A stretch of DNA of 64,000 nt, taken from positions 4,115,501 to 4,179,500 of the forward strand of contig CM035230.1 in the NCBI GenBank assembly GCA_020226215.1, written 5' to 3'. Each line of letters opens with the position of its first letter. Position 1 is the stretch's first letter. The position numbers were made by a program, and so were the translations under genes. The DNA is from Sindora glabra. Lineage: Eukaryota; Streptophyta; Magnoliopsida; Fabales; Fabaceae. Below, piece by piece: positions 1-12,726 of this stretch. The notes under the pieces are model-generated. The model saw nothing but the letters and a program-made list of their open reading frames with translations. It was not told the origin of the DNA and made no database searches.

Positions 1-3000
1 TCAAATATATAATAGTTTAAAATAATAATTAATTAAAGCTCTTATGTATCATGTTTATAAACCTTGATAAAGAGAACGACAATAATTGGTATACAGATTT
101 CTCCTTATATTTTTGATCCAACCTTATCCCCTACCACCTTAGGTACAAGATTACTAATCTTATCCCTTTAATCCTTACCATGCCTTTCCTTCTCTGTGAA
201 GGATGCATATCTTCCCCCACAAATTATGTACAAGATAAGCAATAATAAAATGCTAACCGTAGTGTTAATTACTCATTTCATTAGGTATGATCAAAATGCC
301 AACTATGCCATAAGAGTTTTATCAACAAAATTTGTCATTCTCATGTATATAAATTTCATCATCACATATCATCATATCCAAGGTTGATATATAACCTCTC
401 CATTCAAAATAATAACAATACTTAAATCTTTTGAATGGCTATCAAACTTAGCTTAAGAATCATTAAATGTATTGCAAATTTCAAATACTTGTAACATTTT
501 TAATTAAGAAGTATCAAACATTTAGCTTGTTGGGTAATATGAATACTCTTATAGTTTGGTGCCTTTTAGGCGCTAAAATCAATTCAAATTTTTACTAAAA
601 TTTTATCTAATGCTTCTATCACATTATTACACATCAAACATCAATTTTCTTACAATTTCCTTATTCTTGGTTACTGTTCACACAATACTAAAATCATGAA
701 TTTCAAAATAGGACAACACATAAGTGGTTACAATGAAAGCCTCTTTTCAACATTCAAATCACTTCTGTTTATCATCAAATTTTTACATAACATCCTTAAC
801 ATGTTATATGATGAAAAACTTCAATTATTTTATAAAAATATCATGTTAGTGCTGGAAATCGCGCATCATACATGCACAGCGGAATAAAATTTTTGCATGA
901 TTTCCACCAAGGATCCATGCGAATTTAGAACGCCATAGATTAGGGATTAGGGTTTATACCTTTTGGCAAAATTCTTCTGACCGCTGCAGCAAATCCGATC
1001 TGCTTCCAAATCACGAACCGGAATGGAAACCAGTAAATCAGATCACCAGTACAACATTTTGTGGCTGCACCTCTGTGGTATCCACACGAACCCGTGAATC
1101 ACCGATGAATGTCTGCTACACACACCAATTGGAATTGATCTCCTTAGACCTCGTAGTGCTAGCTACGCCTCTTCAGAGATTTTGGTCAAGGAGAGTGGCT
1201 AGGGTTTTTCTATGCTTTTACTTGGGGTGCGTGAAGAATAATAATAATCCTATTATTACTCAATAAGCCTATTTAAATAGGTGCATAGAAAAACCTAACC
1301 TATTTGGGCCTTATTCCATTGTATAATTATAGGCTTACTATTAAGCCTTATAATTATAACATGAATTTCCAAATATTAAGCCCAAACAATTTGGTCCATT
1401 AATTCCAAATTCACTAAGCTCTAAGTGTGCGACCCTACAGGCTCTCATTACGTTGGCAATGACCATTAATCATATTAATGATCATAAACAAAGATTGGTG
1501 TCTAGCAACACATCATTGTTACCCAAGTAATGAGAAAGTCAGTGATTTGACTAAACCTTTACACGTGATCATCACTTATGTCCTTTTGTCCTATACATCT
1601 AGATTGAGCACGAGACATGGACCGTGTCATTCCTGTATAGCCCAATCTTGAGGTTTCTTGATTCCTAAGTAAGCTGACTGAAACAAATGTAATCGACATC
1701 TCATGTCAATTCATCTGAGCATGGCCATGCATTTTCTCAGCTTTACTTAATCAAGGGGCCCATAGATGTTACTCCTGTTATATAGGAGGGACAAATCCCA
1801 TCTTGATCACACAAACCCCTCCGCATAATATGTGACATATTCAATATCTACCCTTGCATTCACTTAACCATTAGTGACATAGAATAGTATCAAAATATGA
1901 AACTCACATGTAGGGAACCTTGGTCATCTCAGGTCAAAGGACCATATTAATAATAATTACTAAGAACCACTTATCACACTCATATAACGATCCATGTAGT
2001 GTTCTTAATATGGGTCGGTCCAGTATACAAGTTCTCTAACTTGTACTCATGTGTAAACTTAATATCCCATATAAGTTTTCACACATGCTAGTCTTAACAT
2101 ATCAAAGCAACCTAATCCACAATGATATATGACTAGGAACATTTAAGAATACAATTATTCTAAGGTTATTATTATAATTAAATATATTACGCAGACAATA
2201 TATATAAATATAATAATTGAAATTGCCATTAAAATAACATGATTCAAAATTACAATCACCAATATGATTGGTTTTAGGGCATATACACTAACAGTTAGTA
2301 TTATTCATATAGAATAAAAAAATACAAAGTTGCCAAATTTAGGCAGTTTTGGAGTTATTATGGAAAAAGAGCCTTCTTGACACCCAAATCAATTTCAATT
2401 GCCACTATATTTTTATGTAAACTCACTAACATGTTAATAATCAAAGAACATTAGTTACTTTAATTTTTCTCAATCAAATTATAGGATAAACAACACTAAA
2501 CTTTAGAATACAAAATTCATATTTCTATCTTGAGCTCTTGTAACTAAAGTTCACATGAATTCACTTTTCATAATCCTAAATTTTTTTGAATATTCCTATT
2601 TCTTTCCACACATATCCTAACACTATTTATAACATTAATATACAAAAAAATTGAAATTTTAGCAATTTCTAACCCTTGATTCCAAAGAGTGATAAAAAAA
2701 TATACTGTTATCCTCTCTTGATAGCTTTATTTTTAAACTCAAAACAATCTTATTATCATCTCTTAAGGAAAAACTTATTTAATCTTATCCTATCAACCTT
2801 AGCACTAAAATACAACATCATGTCATAAAATACCAAAATCAAACTATACAACACCACAATTTAACTTAAAACTTATAATAGCATATATCATTATATTCTT
2901 CATTTTTCATGAGAAAGCTCAAAAAAATGAGGGATAGTTGTCATTCACCTCAAATTCTTAATTCTATAACTTTTTAGAAACCTCTTAAAGTAGAAACTTC

Positions 3001-3809
3001 ACTAAAATAAACCATGTGTTAGGAATTTTGAAGAGAAATTTCCATAAAAACTTGAAAAGATGAAGGAAAACCTAGGTTACCTTGCAAGAATTAGATAGAA
3101 CAAGTGGAGAACCTCTTAAGAATTGTTAGAAAATTGAAAACCCTACTAAAGAAAAGTCTATAAGTGTGTCATGATTTTAGGGGTAAGAATGGGTAGAAAA
3201 TTTACAATAAAATGACCCCCTAAAGCCTTATATCCATTTTGTTTTATATATATATATATTGTAAAAATTTGATGATAATTGGCACCATGGGGCATGGTTA
3301 TCCAAGCATAAAAATCAAAAGACAATTTGCTCAAATCCACTTAATTTATCCAAATATAATGTCAAGAAAAAAATACTAATAAATGCCCTTAGCTTTTCAC
3401 TTTTTCACCTAATTGCCATTTACTTCATCTATAAGCTTGGGCTTTATGTTGTGCTTTCTTTTTTTAGCTTCAAAAATCAAATTTGAACCCAGAGAAATTG
3501 AACTAAGTTAGCTTAAATGAACTAAGATAATTTATTTTAATTTTGGGCCTAATTTTTTGGGTTACTCGAGTCATTAATTTCCTATAAAGCCTTTATATAA
3601 TTTTTTCAAACTTAATATTAAGTTTTTAATTATATTTTGACATATAATAGTGCCTAATATATTTTCTATAAAAATTCTAGTTATATGTATACTCAAACTA
3701 TCTTTACAATTTACCTGAATTTTACTCAATTACATTATCAGGTTTCTATTAAGGGATTCCTCATCAAAATTTCTTATTGAACTTGCTTGCTTTACTTTGG
3801 GGCATTACA
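1..3809 (-). mobile_element. Gypsy-like long LTR, family B copy 1 (incomplete at the left edge)
   Basis: This is a non-coding LTR in reverse orientation. On the minus strand it begins TGTAATGCCCC at 3809 and runs leftward, matching in order the LTR at 40359-43601 (shared blocks near 3640-3720 and again near 3030-3100). It is interrupted by the solo copia LTR at 850-2293. Subtracting that insert leaves about 2.36 kb, shorter than the 3.24 kb of the complete copy, so its far end should lie beyond the left edge of the window. The candidate target duplication on the right is AGTAG (3810-3814); the left copy cannot be seen. Small open frames here look like chance. Assignment to gypsy rests on LTR length and TG...CA termini, since no coding region is attached. 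Confidence 0.7.
850..2293 (-). mobile_element. Solo LTR of the copia-2 family
   Basis: A complete 1444 bp LTR in reverse orientation. Its minus-strand start (TGTTAGTGTATATGCCC) and end (GATTTCCAGCA) match the 3' LTR of the full copia-2 element at 34433-35906 along its length. It is flanked by a perfect 5 bp target duplication, GTTAG at 845-849 and 2294-2298, and no internal sequence, primer-binding site or polypurine tract is attached. It is therefore a solo LTR left by LTR-LTR recombination. It sits inside the family B LTR, so it is the younger of the two. Confidence 0.95.
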
Positions 3810-3814
3810 AGTAG

Positions 3815-4419
3815 CCTCCAAGTAATGACATCACTATGCTTGCATTATTGAAAATGATATAATCCCTTGTATCATCATAAAGAATATTCATTTATTCTTT
3901 TTTCCCTCAAAGTTTTGCTACTAAATCCTCCATCAAGTTTTTAATTGTTAATAAATCTTAAACTAATTAAAAATTACTTTACTATTTCAAAGTCAAGTCA
4001 TATTACCCTTAAGTCCTTAAATTATGCTACATTCCTTCTTTACGCTATTAAACTCATGCACTCTAGCTAATGCATGCTAAGAATTACAATTTTTTCTCCT
4101 TAGTTTATTTTAGGGTACTCTTGAGCAAATACCTTAAGTCACTCTTAAGCTCTATTAATCTTGGATCTTGAATACTCCTAATTTTTTAGGATTTTTCCTA
4201 AATAAATTCTAGTAGATTTTCATTTCCTAAAATTAATTAATAATTTTGCTAACAAAATATATATTTCTACTTATTATCCAGTAATAGACACTATCTAATT
4301 TAATTATGACTATTTTTGTCTACTAGATTTTTATTGAGTATTGCACAAATGCATTATGAAAATCATTATAAATAGATCGAAGCATTTCTTGCTTTATCTT
4401 ATTCTGTTACTTTAAGCAA
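3815..4419. other. Unassigned AT-rich stretch
   Basis: About 600 bases between the end of the family B LTR and the first recognisable LINE sequence. I see no protein homology, clear repeat or RNA gene. It may be host sequence or a decayed upstream part of the LINE. Confidence 0.5.
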
Positions 4420-6890
4420 GTTTTATTCTAGCAAAATGTATTCATGAAAATATACTTATAGCTTAAGAGAAAGAGTAAGACTTGCTTATTTGCTATTAAA
4501 GTGGACCTTGAAAAGTGATATGACTAATTGAATTGGAATTTTATTAAAAAAGTTATGGATCAAATTAATATGGAACCTCAATCTATTAATCTCATAATGA
4601 GATGTATTACATCCATATGTTTTAATATACTATAGAATGGTAATGAAACTGGAATGTTTATTCTAACTAGGGGTTTTAAACAAGGGGATCCTTTGTTACT
4701 CTATCTATTTATGTTTTACACAGGTAAAATCTCATATATTATTAGTGAAGGAATAGATAGTAAAATGTGGAAACCATTAAGAGCTAGTAAGAATGGGATT
4801 GCCATTTCACATTTAATGTTTACAAATGATTTACTATTATTTGGGGAGGCCTTTATTCATTAGATAGATACAATCATGAATTATTTGGATAGGTTCATTA
4901 GGATGCTAGGATAAAAAGTAAACCATGCCAAATCATATACCTTTTTCTCTAAAAATGTAAGAATCAAAGTGAGGATAGATATCTTAAACAAGTGTGGTTT
5001 CTTATTTACTAAAGATCTTGGCCATTATATTGGTGTTCCTCTTATTCATAAGAGAATAACTGGAAATACTTACTCTCACCTAGTTAAGAAAATCCATGAT
5101 AAATTATTTAGATAGAAGATGAGGTGTTTGTCTATAGCAGAAAGAGTTATTCTAACTCAATCAATTTTAGGAACAATCCTTCTTATGCTATGCATTTTAT
5201 AACTATTCTTAAAGGTATTTTGAAGAGATTGAAAATTTTAAAGGTGTTTTGTTTAGGGCTATGACTAAAGGGAAATGAAATTACATACTTTAGCTTAGGA
5301 GGTACTTTGACAAATAAAAGCATATGTTGGTTTAGGTTTCAAAAATGTAAAGCTAATGAATACAACTTGCTTAATGAAGTTAGCATGAAATGAAAAGTAG
5401 TCTTTAGTGAGGGTGGGTTTTAGGTATTAGTTTTGAAAGGGAAATATTTTAGAAATTATTACTAGGCTAACCATGTATGTGTTTATAATTCAAATTCATA
5501 ACTATGGAAAAATCTTAGCAAAGTGTGGCCTAAGGTTATTCAACCCACCATACACCATATCAATAATGGGTGCCAGATTTCCTTTTAGTATGACTAATAG
5601 ATGTGGAGTGATCATTTAAGGAATATGTATTGGGTAATATCCCTAAATCTATTAGACACTTACCTGTTACTAGTTTTGTCACAAGTAAGTTTTACATAAC
5701 ACATGCCACTAGTTGTCAAAGAGTACAATATTACAAATTATTGTAATACCTCCTCTATGTCTTGATAAAGGAACTAATAATGTAATGTGGAAGAGTAAAA
5801 CTAATAAGAGGTTTACAATCAAGTTAGTATATTTTAGTTTGTGTAGTAACTTTTTGAACCTTACAGATGTATAACGGTGGAAGATCTAGAAAATGCAAAT
5901 CTTGGAATGAATTAAGCTATCTATTTACAATGTTGACACAATGGATGGTGACAAACTAGTTAACAAACATGAAAGGTTTAGGTACTACCTCTCGTCCATT
6001 ATGTAACTTTGTTATAAAGGATGTCCTCTATCTTTTATAGGATTGTGAAGAGCAAAGATAATTTTGGTTGAATTTTTTAAATAGAAACAAATATTTTATC
6101 TTTTTTGGTATAGGAAAGGAGAACTAGTTTGAGCTTAACTTAATAAGAAATATAGAAAAAGAGTGGTTTGTTATATGAAGTTTAACTTGTTAGTGGATTT
6201 AAAAATGGAGGAATGTAGTTATTTTCAATATAGATTATACAAAATCTCATGATCCAGTGGATTTTGTTATAAAATTTACAAGATATGATATAAGAAACCA
6301 TAGTAAAAGTTATAACCTTGTAGCCATCTGAGCAAGTGTAATTACATGTTAGTTAGATCTATCCACTTGAAAGTTAGTGTAAAGTTAATATAGATGTTGC
6401 ATCTAAATTCAATCTTGGGCTTGCAAGGTATAGATGTATTATTTAGAATGATAAAATGAGATGGTTAGGTGGTTTCTTCTAGGACCTAAGTATTTATTCC
6501 TCTTTAGTAGTTGAATTATGGGGAGCTTTTCATGGTTTATCCATAGCTTAAGAGATTGCTTTTATAGTAGTTATTTTGGAGATGGATTCCAATTCGTTAT
6601 TTTTGCTAATTTATAAGTGTTTTCCCTAGTCTAATATCATTCTTTTTTATATTAATTTTTTTACTATTTCAAAAAGAATGGAAGATTGATGTATGCCATA
6701 TTTATAAAAAAGGAAACAAATGTGTGCATTGATTGGCCTCTTTTAGTCTTGGCTATTATCTTAGGTCGCAAGTTCCTAAAAGCCCTCCTATATGTTTAAG
6801 TATTTTGTTTTTCTAATGTTCTTAGGGTTTCTACACCCTATGTAGATTATTTGTAATTCCTTCTTTTAGGCTATGGCCCTATCTATTTAC
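4420..6890 (+). pseudogene. LINE (L1-type) ORF2 remnant: reverse transcriptase and RNase H
   Basis: Remains of a non-LTR retrotransposon ORF2 with many stops and frameshifts. In order I can read: an RT entry segment resembling CIHENILIA (about 4450), IKVDLEK..YD (about 4495), the GFKQGDPL motif of the RT palm (4674-4697), an FTNDLLLF version of the catalytic FADD box (about 4819-4842), and the thumb region with YIGVPLIHKR (about 5026). Near 6380-6600 lies an RNase H-like stretch with a DLS...ELWGAFHGLS segment and a later EMDS. This order (RT, linker, RNase H at the C-terminus) is that of plant L1 elements with RNase H. An A-rich stretch near 6890 may mark the 3' end. The catalytic D-to-N change and the stops make it non-functional. 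Confidence 0.85.
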
Positions 6891-7395
6891 CAAAAAAAGA
6901 TAATATTATATATGTTTAATTTAATTTTAATAGCTTAATTTTATTCTATTGAATTTAGTTAAGTTTCACAATACTCTAAATTTTAATAGCTTAAGTGGCA
7001 TTTGATCTCTATCAAAAGCTTTATGCCTTCCACTACATTTAAGGTTTGATCCCTAGTCCTTATGTGTGTATCTAATAGTTTAATCATTTCTACAATTAGA
7101 AAAAATTGTGAGAAAAACATAAATTGTTTAAGCTTGTTAAAATATTTTTTAAAAAAATTTAGTATACATTGTTGGCATTAGATTTAGAATTTTAAAGTAG
7201 AAATATGCATAATTTAAAAAATATAAGGGTATATTGTAAGTTCAAGATTCTGTATATATAGCATAGTTATACTTAAGATAATATTTTATAAATAATTTTA
7301 AATAGTGTTATTATAAATAATTTCAAATAGTGTTAGTAATTTAGTCCTAAGTCATTCTACTAGGTTTAAAGCATGCATGGGAGAAATATGATCCC
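6891..7395. other. Unassigned AT-rich stretch between two LINE remnants
   Basis: No coding similarity or repeat that I can identify. It may contain the 3' end of the first LINE and the decayed 5' UTR of the second. Confidence 0.5.
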
Positions 7396-8645
7396 TCTAA
7401 CCAATGACAGTCAAGGATAAAACTAACTTACTAAATTGTTGCATGAGGAAAAAAATTAAATGAGGGGTGGGGTTTTTTGGGAAAAGGAGGAGGTATTGTT
7501 TCTTATGATAACAAGGTGTCAAAGAAAATGAAGGAAAAGAAGTAAGGAAAGGGTAAATCATATAAAGATACCTTAGTAGGTGGAGAAGGCTTTTATGACA
7601 AGGATGATGGCCTTTTGTCTAAAGAGGAGATTTATATAGAAGATGATAATGATTTCAATAAGGAATATATGAATGAAGTACAATTATGTTCTAAAATAGT
7701 TATTTCTCAATTTGAAGAGGATAGAATTAATAAGCCTTGGAGAAGGACCTTAATAATTAAACTTCTTAGAGAATAGGGTTTTGGATGTTGGAAAATAAGT
7801 CTATTAATTTTAGGCTAAGGATGGTATATTAAATATAATTAAGTTGACAAATAATTACTACCTTGTGAAATTTAATGCAAAAGATAATTATGATTTTGCT
7901 CTTGCAAGTGGTTCTTGGTTAATTTTTAGTCACATCTATTGGTGCATACTTAGGATCCTGAATCTAATCTAGTTTATGATGTCATAGAGAAAGTAACTAT
8001 GTGGTTAAGATACTAGATTTTCCTATCAAATGTTTTGATAGGAAATTTTTCTCTTTTAAGGAATTGGATAGGTAAGATGCTAAAGGTGAATGTTTTTACA
8101 ATGGATCAAATAAGGGGTAAATATGCTTGTATCTATGTTGAAATGAATTTGATGAAGGAATTGTTATTAAGGGTTTGTTTTCAAAGAAAACTATACTATA
8201 TCCAATATGAAAGCATTCATACCATTTATTTCTCTTATGTTAAATATGGATATTTAATAGAACATTACTTAGAGATTTAGAAGGAAGTTTCTAGGAGAAG
8301 ATTGATATTGCAGATCTTGAATCCAATAAAAACATCTTCTAATTTTTAGAAAAGTAATGTGGTTAAATATGATGACTAGATGATTACATAATGGAATAGA
8401 AATAGATAGAAAAGGGTTGATTAAGAATCTGGCTTTGTTAACACAGACGTAAAAAGATGGAAGAATACAAACAAGAAGGTCACAATTATGTTATTCTTAA
8501 TAATGATACATTTGAATGTGAGAACCTTAATGTGCAATATGAGGTAGGGCTAGAGGCTAGTGAGTTTGATGTTAATAAGGGAAGTGTTATGAGATGGGAT
8601 ATTTTAGAAGTGCAATGTCTTAATAATGGGCTTATAAAACATTAA
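7396..8645 (+). pseudogene. LINE ORF1 remnant (DUF4283-like nucleic-acid-binding protein)
   Basis: A decayed first ORF of a plant L1-type LINE, whose product would bind the element RNA. A RINKPWRRTLIIKLL segment (about 7726-7770) and the following blocks correspond to the N-terminal DUF4283 domain. The open piece at 8035-8280 continues with RNWIGKMLKVNVFTMDQIRG and then the CCHC zinc-knuckle region (about 8215-8275). There all four expected metal ligands (C, C, H, C) read as Tyr, each explained by a single transition. Several stops and frameshifts interrupt the frame. ORF2 of the same element follows, first as the short stretch up to 8937 and then, after the family A LTR, from 21388. Confidence 0.8.
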
Positions 8646-8937
8646 TTTATGGACAACATAGATTCATCCACTCTTTTAGGCATTCCTTTTAAGTCCTTAA
8701 TAAGCAAGTAGTGTCAAATGTCTAGATTAGAAAAAGCAAGCCACTAACACATTTTGCTAGTAAGTTACATAAGGGCAATATGCAAAACAAAGAAAATACT
8801 TTGTTAATTTTTAGTTCCTCTCAATTATCCCATGTTTCAATTAAACCTTTAAGTGTGGGAATAGCTATGATATCCTTATTCAATATGCATAATGGTGTGA
8901 TAAGATAACTAATTATAGATGTTAAGATGGATGAAAA
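8646..8937 (+). pseudogene. Start of LINE ORF2 (endonuclease N-terminus), cut by an LTR insertion
   Basis: A weakly preserved stretch between ORF1 and the LTR insertion. Its last codons read LIIDVKMDE and rejoin in frame with SDGFSNGI at 21386 once the LTR and one copy of its target duplication are removed. This matches the GFSGGIW region of LINE endonucleases. The first part of the endonuclease is too decayed to read. Confidence 0.65.
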
Positions 8938-11054
8938 TGTAATATTCTGAGGTGATATTTAAAGTTTTATTATTAAATATCCCAAAATATTTATTTTAAT
9001 TAAAGAGAATAGTTAAATTACTATAATTAGATAAAGGTGAAATATGAATATTTTGAATTTTAGATATATAATATTAGCATGGTTTTATATTACAAAAATG
9101 CTATCCAAATATTATTGGGATTTTAAACTTTATTTGAAAAAAGAGTTAAAAATGATGAAATGAAATGAAATGAATATTTAAAATGAGGATAAATGACTAA
9201 GATTTTATAAAATTAATTGGACAGATGAGATTTAGTTGTATTAGAACTTATGGTGCATCGTGAAGTATCGAATAAAAGCTTTTAGCTCATTTTTGCATTT
9301 CTCTCTTCCTTCCTTATTTTTATTTTTTGGTCTCTCTCTCTATCACTTTTTTTTCTCCTTTCACTTTTTCCTCATCAATTTCCCTCTCTTCCTCCCTTTC
9401 TCCCTAATGTGCCATCACTTTGGGTTATCAAACTGCTACTACTCACCATTCGTCTTCCTCATGCATGCCTCTATCTCTCTCTTTCTCTTCTTTGTCACTA
9501 TAATCTTTGGCAAAGAAGCGTAGTTTCAAATGCATCCAATTTAGTTAAGATATAGGAGCTTCTATTATTTCCATTTATCATTAGTCAATCACCATGAAGG
9601 ACAATGTAAAGAACATAATTGGAGTTGCATAATTAGAAAGCTCCTCTTCACTAGAAATCTAACTTAGTTCTGGCATCAAGGAGCTACAGGCGAGTCATCT
9701 AGTTTTTTAGTGATCTTCTTTTATTCTCATCATTGGTGAGTTACTAGCTAGCTTTTTATTGTAAAGTGAGCAATTTTTGAGCTTGGATCAGACAATTTAT
9801 TTTAAGAGCATTTTCAAAGTATGGTACTTATAGAAAATATAATTTTTATGACATAAAATGCTAAAATACTATGATTAAAGTATTTATAAAGTGTTATATT
9901 TTCATAGTTTGAAGGATTTCAACTTAAGCTAAGAAAAACCCATTTCGTGTATATTAGAAATTTGATAATATTTCTAAAAAATGTGAATTTATGCAAGGAG
10001 ATGATTGAATAAGATGATAATAGCCTTTCTATATGATTAACCTTAATGTTTTTACATAATTGAGACTTGAGCTAAGTAAGATGTATTTTTACTTATATTT
10101 TGACAAACTTGATAATAACTTGAAAATATAAGAATGTTATATTGCAAAATATTAAACTGACATCTTTAGAACATGTTTAGATCATTAAGTTTTAATATTT
10201 ATACTTACATGGTTTTGATTTTAGGGAAGGCCCTTAAAATGTGAGATCTTGTTTCTTTGGAATAGAACCAAAAATATTAAGATCCAATTATGTAGTTTTA
10301 TAATGTAATATGATTTGGGTCTCCTTAGAGCATAAGCTTTAATATTTGGATAATTTTATACTTGGTTCAAAGGAATTCTCGTTTATAAAAATTCTTAATT
10401 CCTTTAAGACAATTTGGAAAATATGAGAAACTTATGTAAGATCATAAGATATTTTGATTATAACTTAACATAATAATTTAAGAAGTAAATGAATGATGTT
10501 ATTTGTCATATTAAATTTCTAAATAGAATCTTTTCATAGCTTCAAGTTTTAATACTTTACTTATATAGTTGTAATTTAGAAATCTTTATATTATGGTGAA
10601 TCTTTGATTTATGTATCATTCTTAGAAGATAAGTAAAGTATGATTTGGAATATTAAAACATGAATATATCATGATTAGAACTTGAAGTAGTAAGTTTGAA
10701 AAGAAAATAAGTGATATCAATATTTAGGGTTGTAATTTATTATAATAATTTATGAAGTAAGAAGATTGGAAAGGTGAAAATAGAACACTCAAGAATTCTT
10801 GGAATAAATAAACATCCCTAAGTGAGTATGTATCCCATTCTCAGTTAATGTTTTAATAACAATTTGTTTAAATGTTAAAATTTACAATTCTTTTTATAAA
10901 TGGTACGGATCATATGTTTATTTATATATGAATCCTTAATAGTATAAGTGTAAATCATAGTGTATTATTGAATCATCATCGTAGTTATACATAAGAAATA
11001 TGGAAATAATGTCTATGATAATGCACTAATTGCTAGCTAATTGCATGTTGATTG

Positions 11055-12711
11055 TGTTGGGAATTCGGATTATCACATGCAGCGGAATTTTAATTTTTGA
11101 TCCGAATTCTACCTAGGATCCATGCAAAAAGCATGAGTCAATGATTAGGGTTTTACCTATTGGGCACTCGTGTTTCTACTGATCAAAACTTGAGAGCGGA
11201 TGAATCAAACACTGGCCGGAAGGTACAGCATCTCTACGGTATCCACACGGAGTGAACAACGACCTCTCACCCTCCACGCGTCTGCTAGGATGCGTTTTTC
11301 TCTCTAAGAATTAGGATTGGATGTTTTTCAGTGATTTAGGGTTTATATGGAAGCTTAAAACGTGATTATTAAGTGCTGCCCTCAAGTCCCTTTTTATAGA
11401 ACTTAGGCAAGCCATAATCCTAGTCCTACTAGGATAATGCTTCCAAAATCCTAATCACACTTAACAACTCATCTTATCCTTATCCTAGAGATAATGGGAA
11501 GAGATAAGACTTATCTATTAATTATCTAATATTAGATAATGATATTATCTCATAATATAAATATCTTAATATTAGATAATTGCATATAGTTATCAAATAT
11601 CAAAATAATATCATCTCATAATACATTTATCTAATATCTGATAAGATAATTACTTGATATTACTTTAATATCAAATAATATCACATAATATATATATATA
11701 TATATATATAAAATGTGAATTTATTATTCTTAATAATATATATGCACGAAAATAAGTCCAATTAATTGGATATTAATATAATTAAAGTCCAATTAATTAT
11801 TGTCTTATTCCTACTCCTTTTGTGTGACCCTGTAGGTTCTTACTACGTTGACAATGACTTATTATTGAGCCATAGACAGTGAGCAGTATCTAGCAATACA
11901 TCACTGCCACTCAAGTAGTAAGAATGTCTATGATTCGACATCCACTTAATACATGATCAACGTTTTACATCATAACCCTTTTGTAATAATATCCAAATTG
12001 AATTGGAGGCATGGAATGTGTCATCCTCGTCAATGTTCAATTTATATTTCTTGATACTGAGTAGACTTAAAATAAATAATTAATATCACATATTAATTCA
12101 ACTGAGCATGGCCATGCATTTCTAAGTCTCACTCAATCAAGGGGCCCAAGGATATTTCTCTTTTATACAAGAGTAACAAAATCCCATTTACATCACTCAC
12201 TTCCCTCTGCATGATTTATGACACACCCAATCAATGCCCTACTTGTCACCTGATTAAAGGTGACATAGGACAATATTAAAGTGAGTAATTCCTCATGTAG
12301 GGAACTGTAGTGACTTCAGGTCAAAGGTTTATGCGTGATTGTGATCATATGAGAATAACTTATGACACGTTTATCCATGCAATATTCTCATAGTGGGTCA
12401 GTCCAGTACATTGTTCACTAGCAATGTACTCATGTATTGATTTGATATCACATATCCATGATTCGTAATCATCAGTCACTATACATGCTAGTCTCGATGT
12501 ATTATTACTATCCTTTTTCATAATAATACTTGATTAGGGGCATTTTAGGAATAGCAAAGCTATTCCAAGGATATTTATTATATTAAGTTATAAATTGCGC
12601 ATAATAATAATAAAAACAAAATATAATAATTAAATTGCCTAAAATAAAATATAATACATTGTGTATAACTCTAATCATCTTATATGATTAGTTCTAGGAC
12701 ACACACCAACA
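11055..12711 (-). repeat. 3' LTR of copia-1
   Basis: This 1657 bp repeat lies left on the plus strand but is the 3' LTR because the element runs on the minus strand. It begins TGTTGGGAATTC and ends CACACACCAACA on the plus strand. It contains an (AT)n tract near 11689-11711 that is 14 bp shorter than in the other LTR, which accounts for the whole length difference. Confidence 0.97.
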
Positions 12712-12726
12712 ATCTCCCACTTGGAC
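12712..12726 (-). other. Polypurine tract of copia-1
   Basis: On the minus strand the sequence CCAAGTGGGAGAT lies between the gag-pol stop codon and the 3' LTR. It matches the tract at the same place in copia-2 and would prime plus-strand DNA synthesis. Confidence 0.9.

Noticed and set aside
9260..9523. Hydrophobic 87-codon open frame as a membrane protein gene
   Set aside because: It is a translation of a CT-rich tract inside the family A LTR and has no counterpart frame in the other copies.
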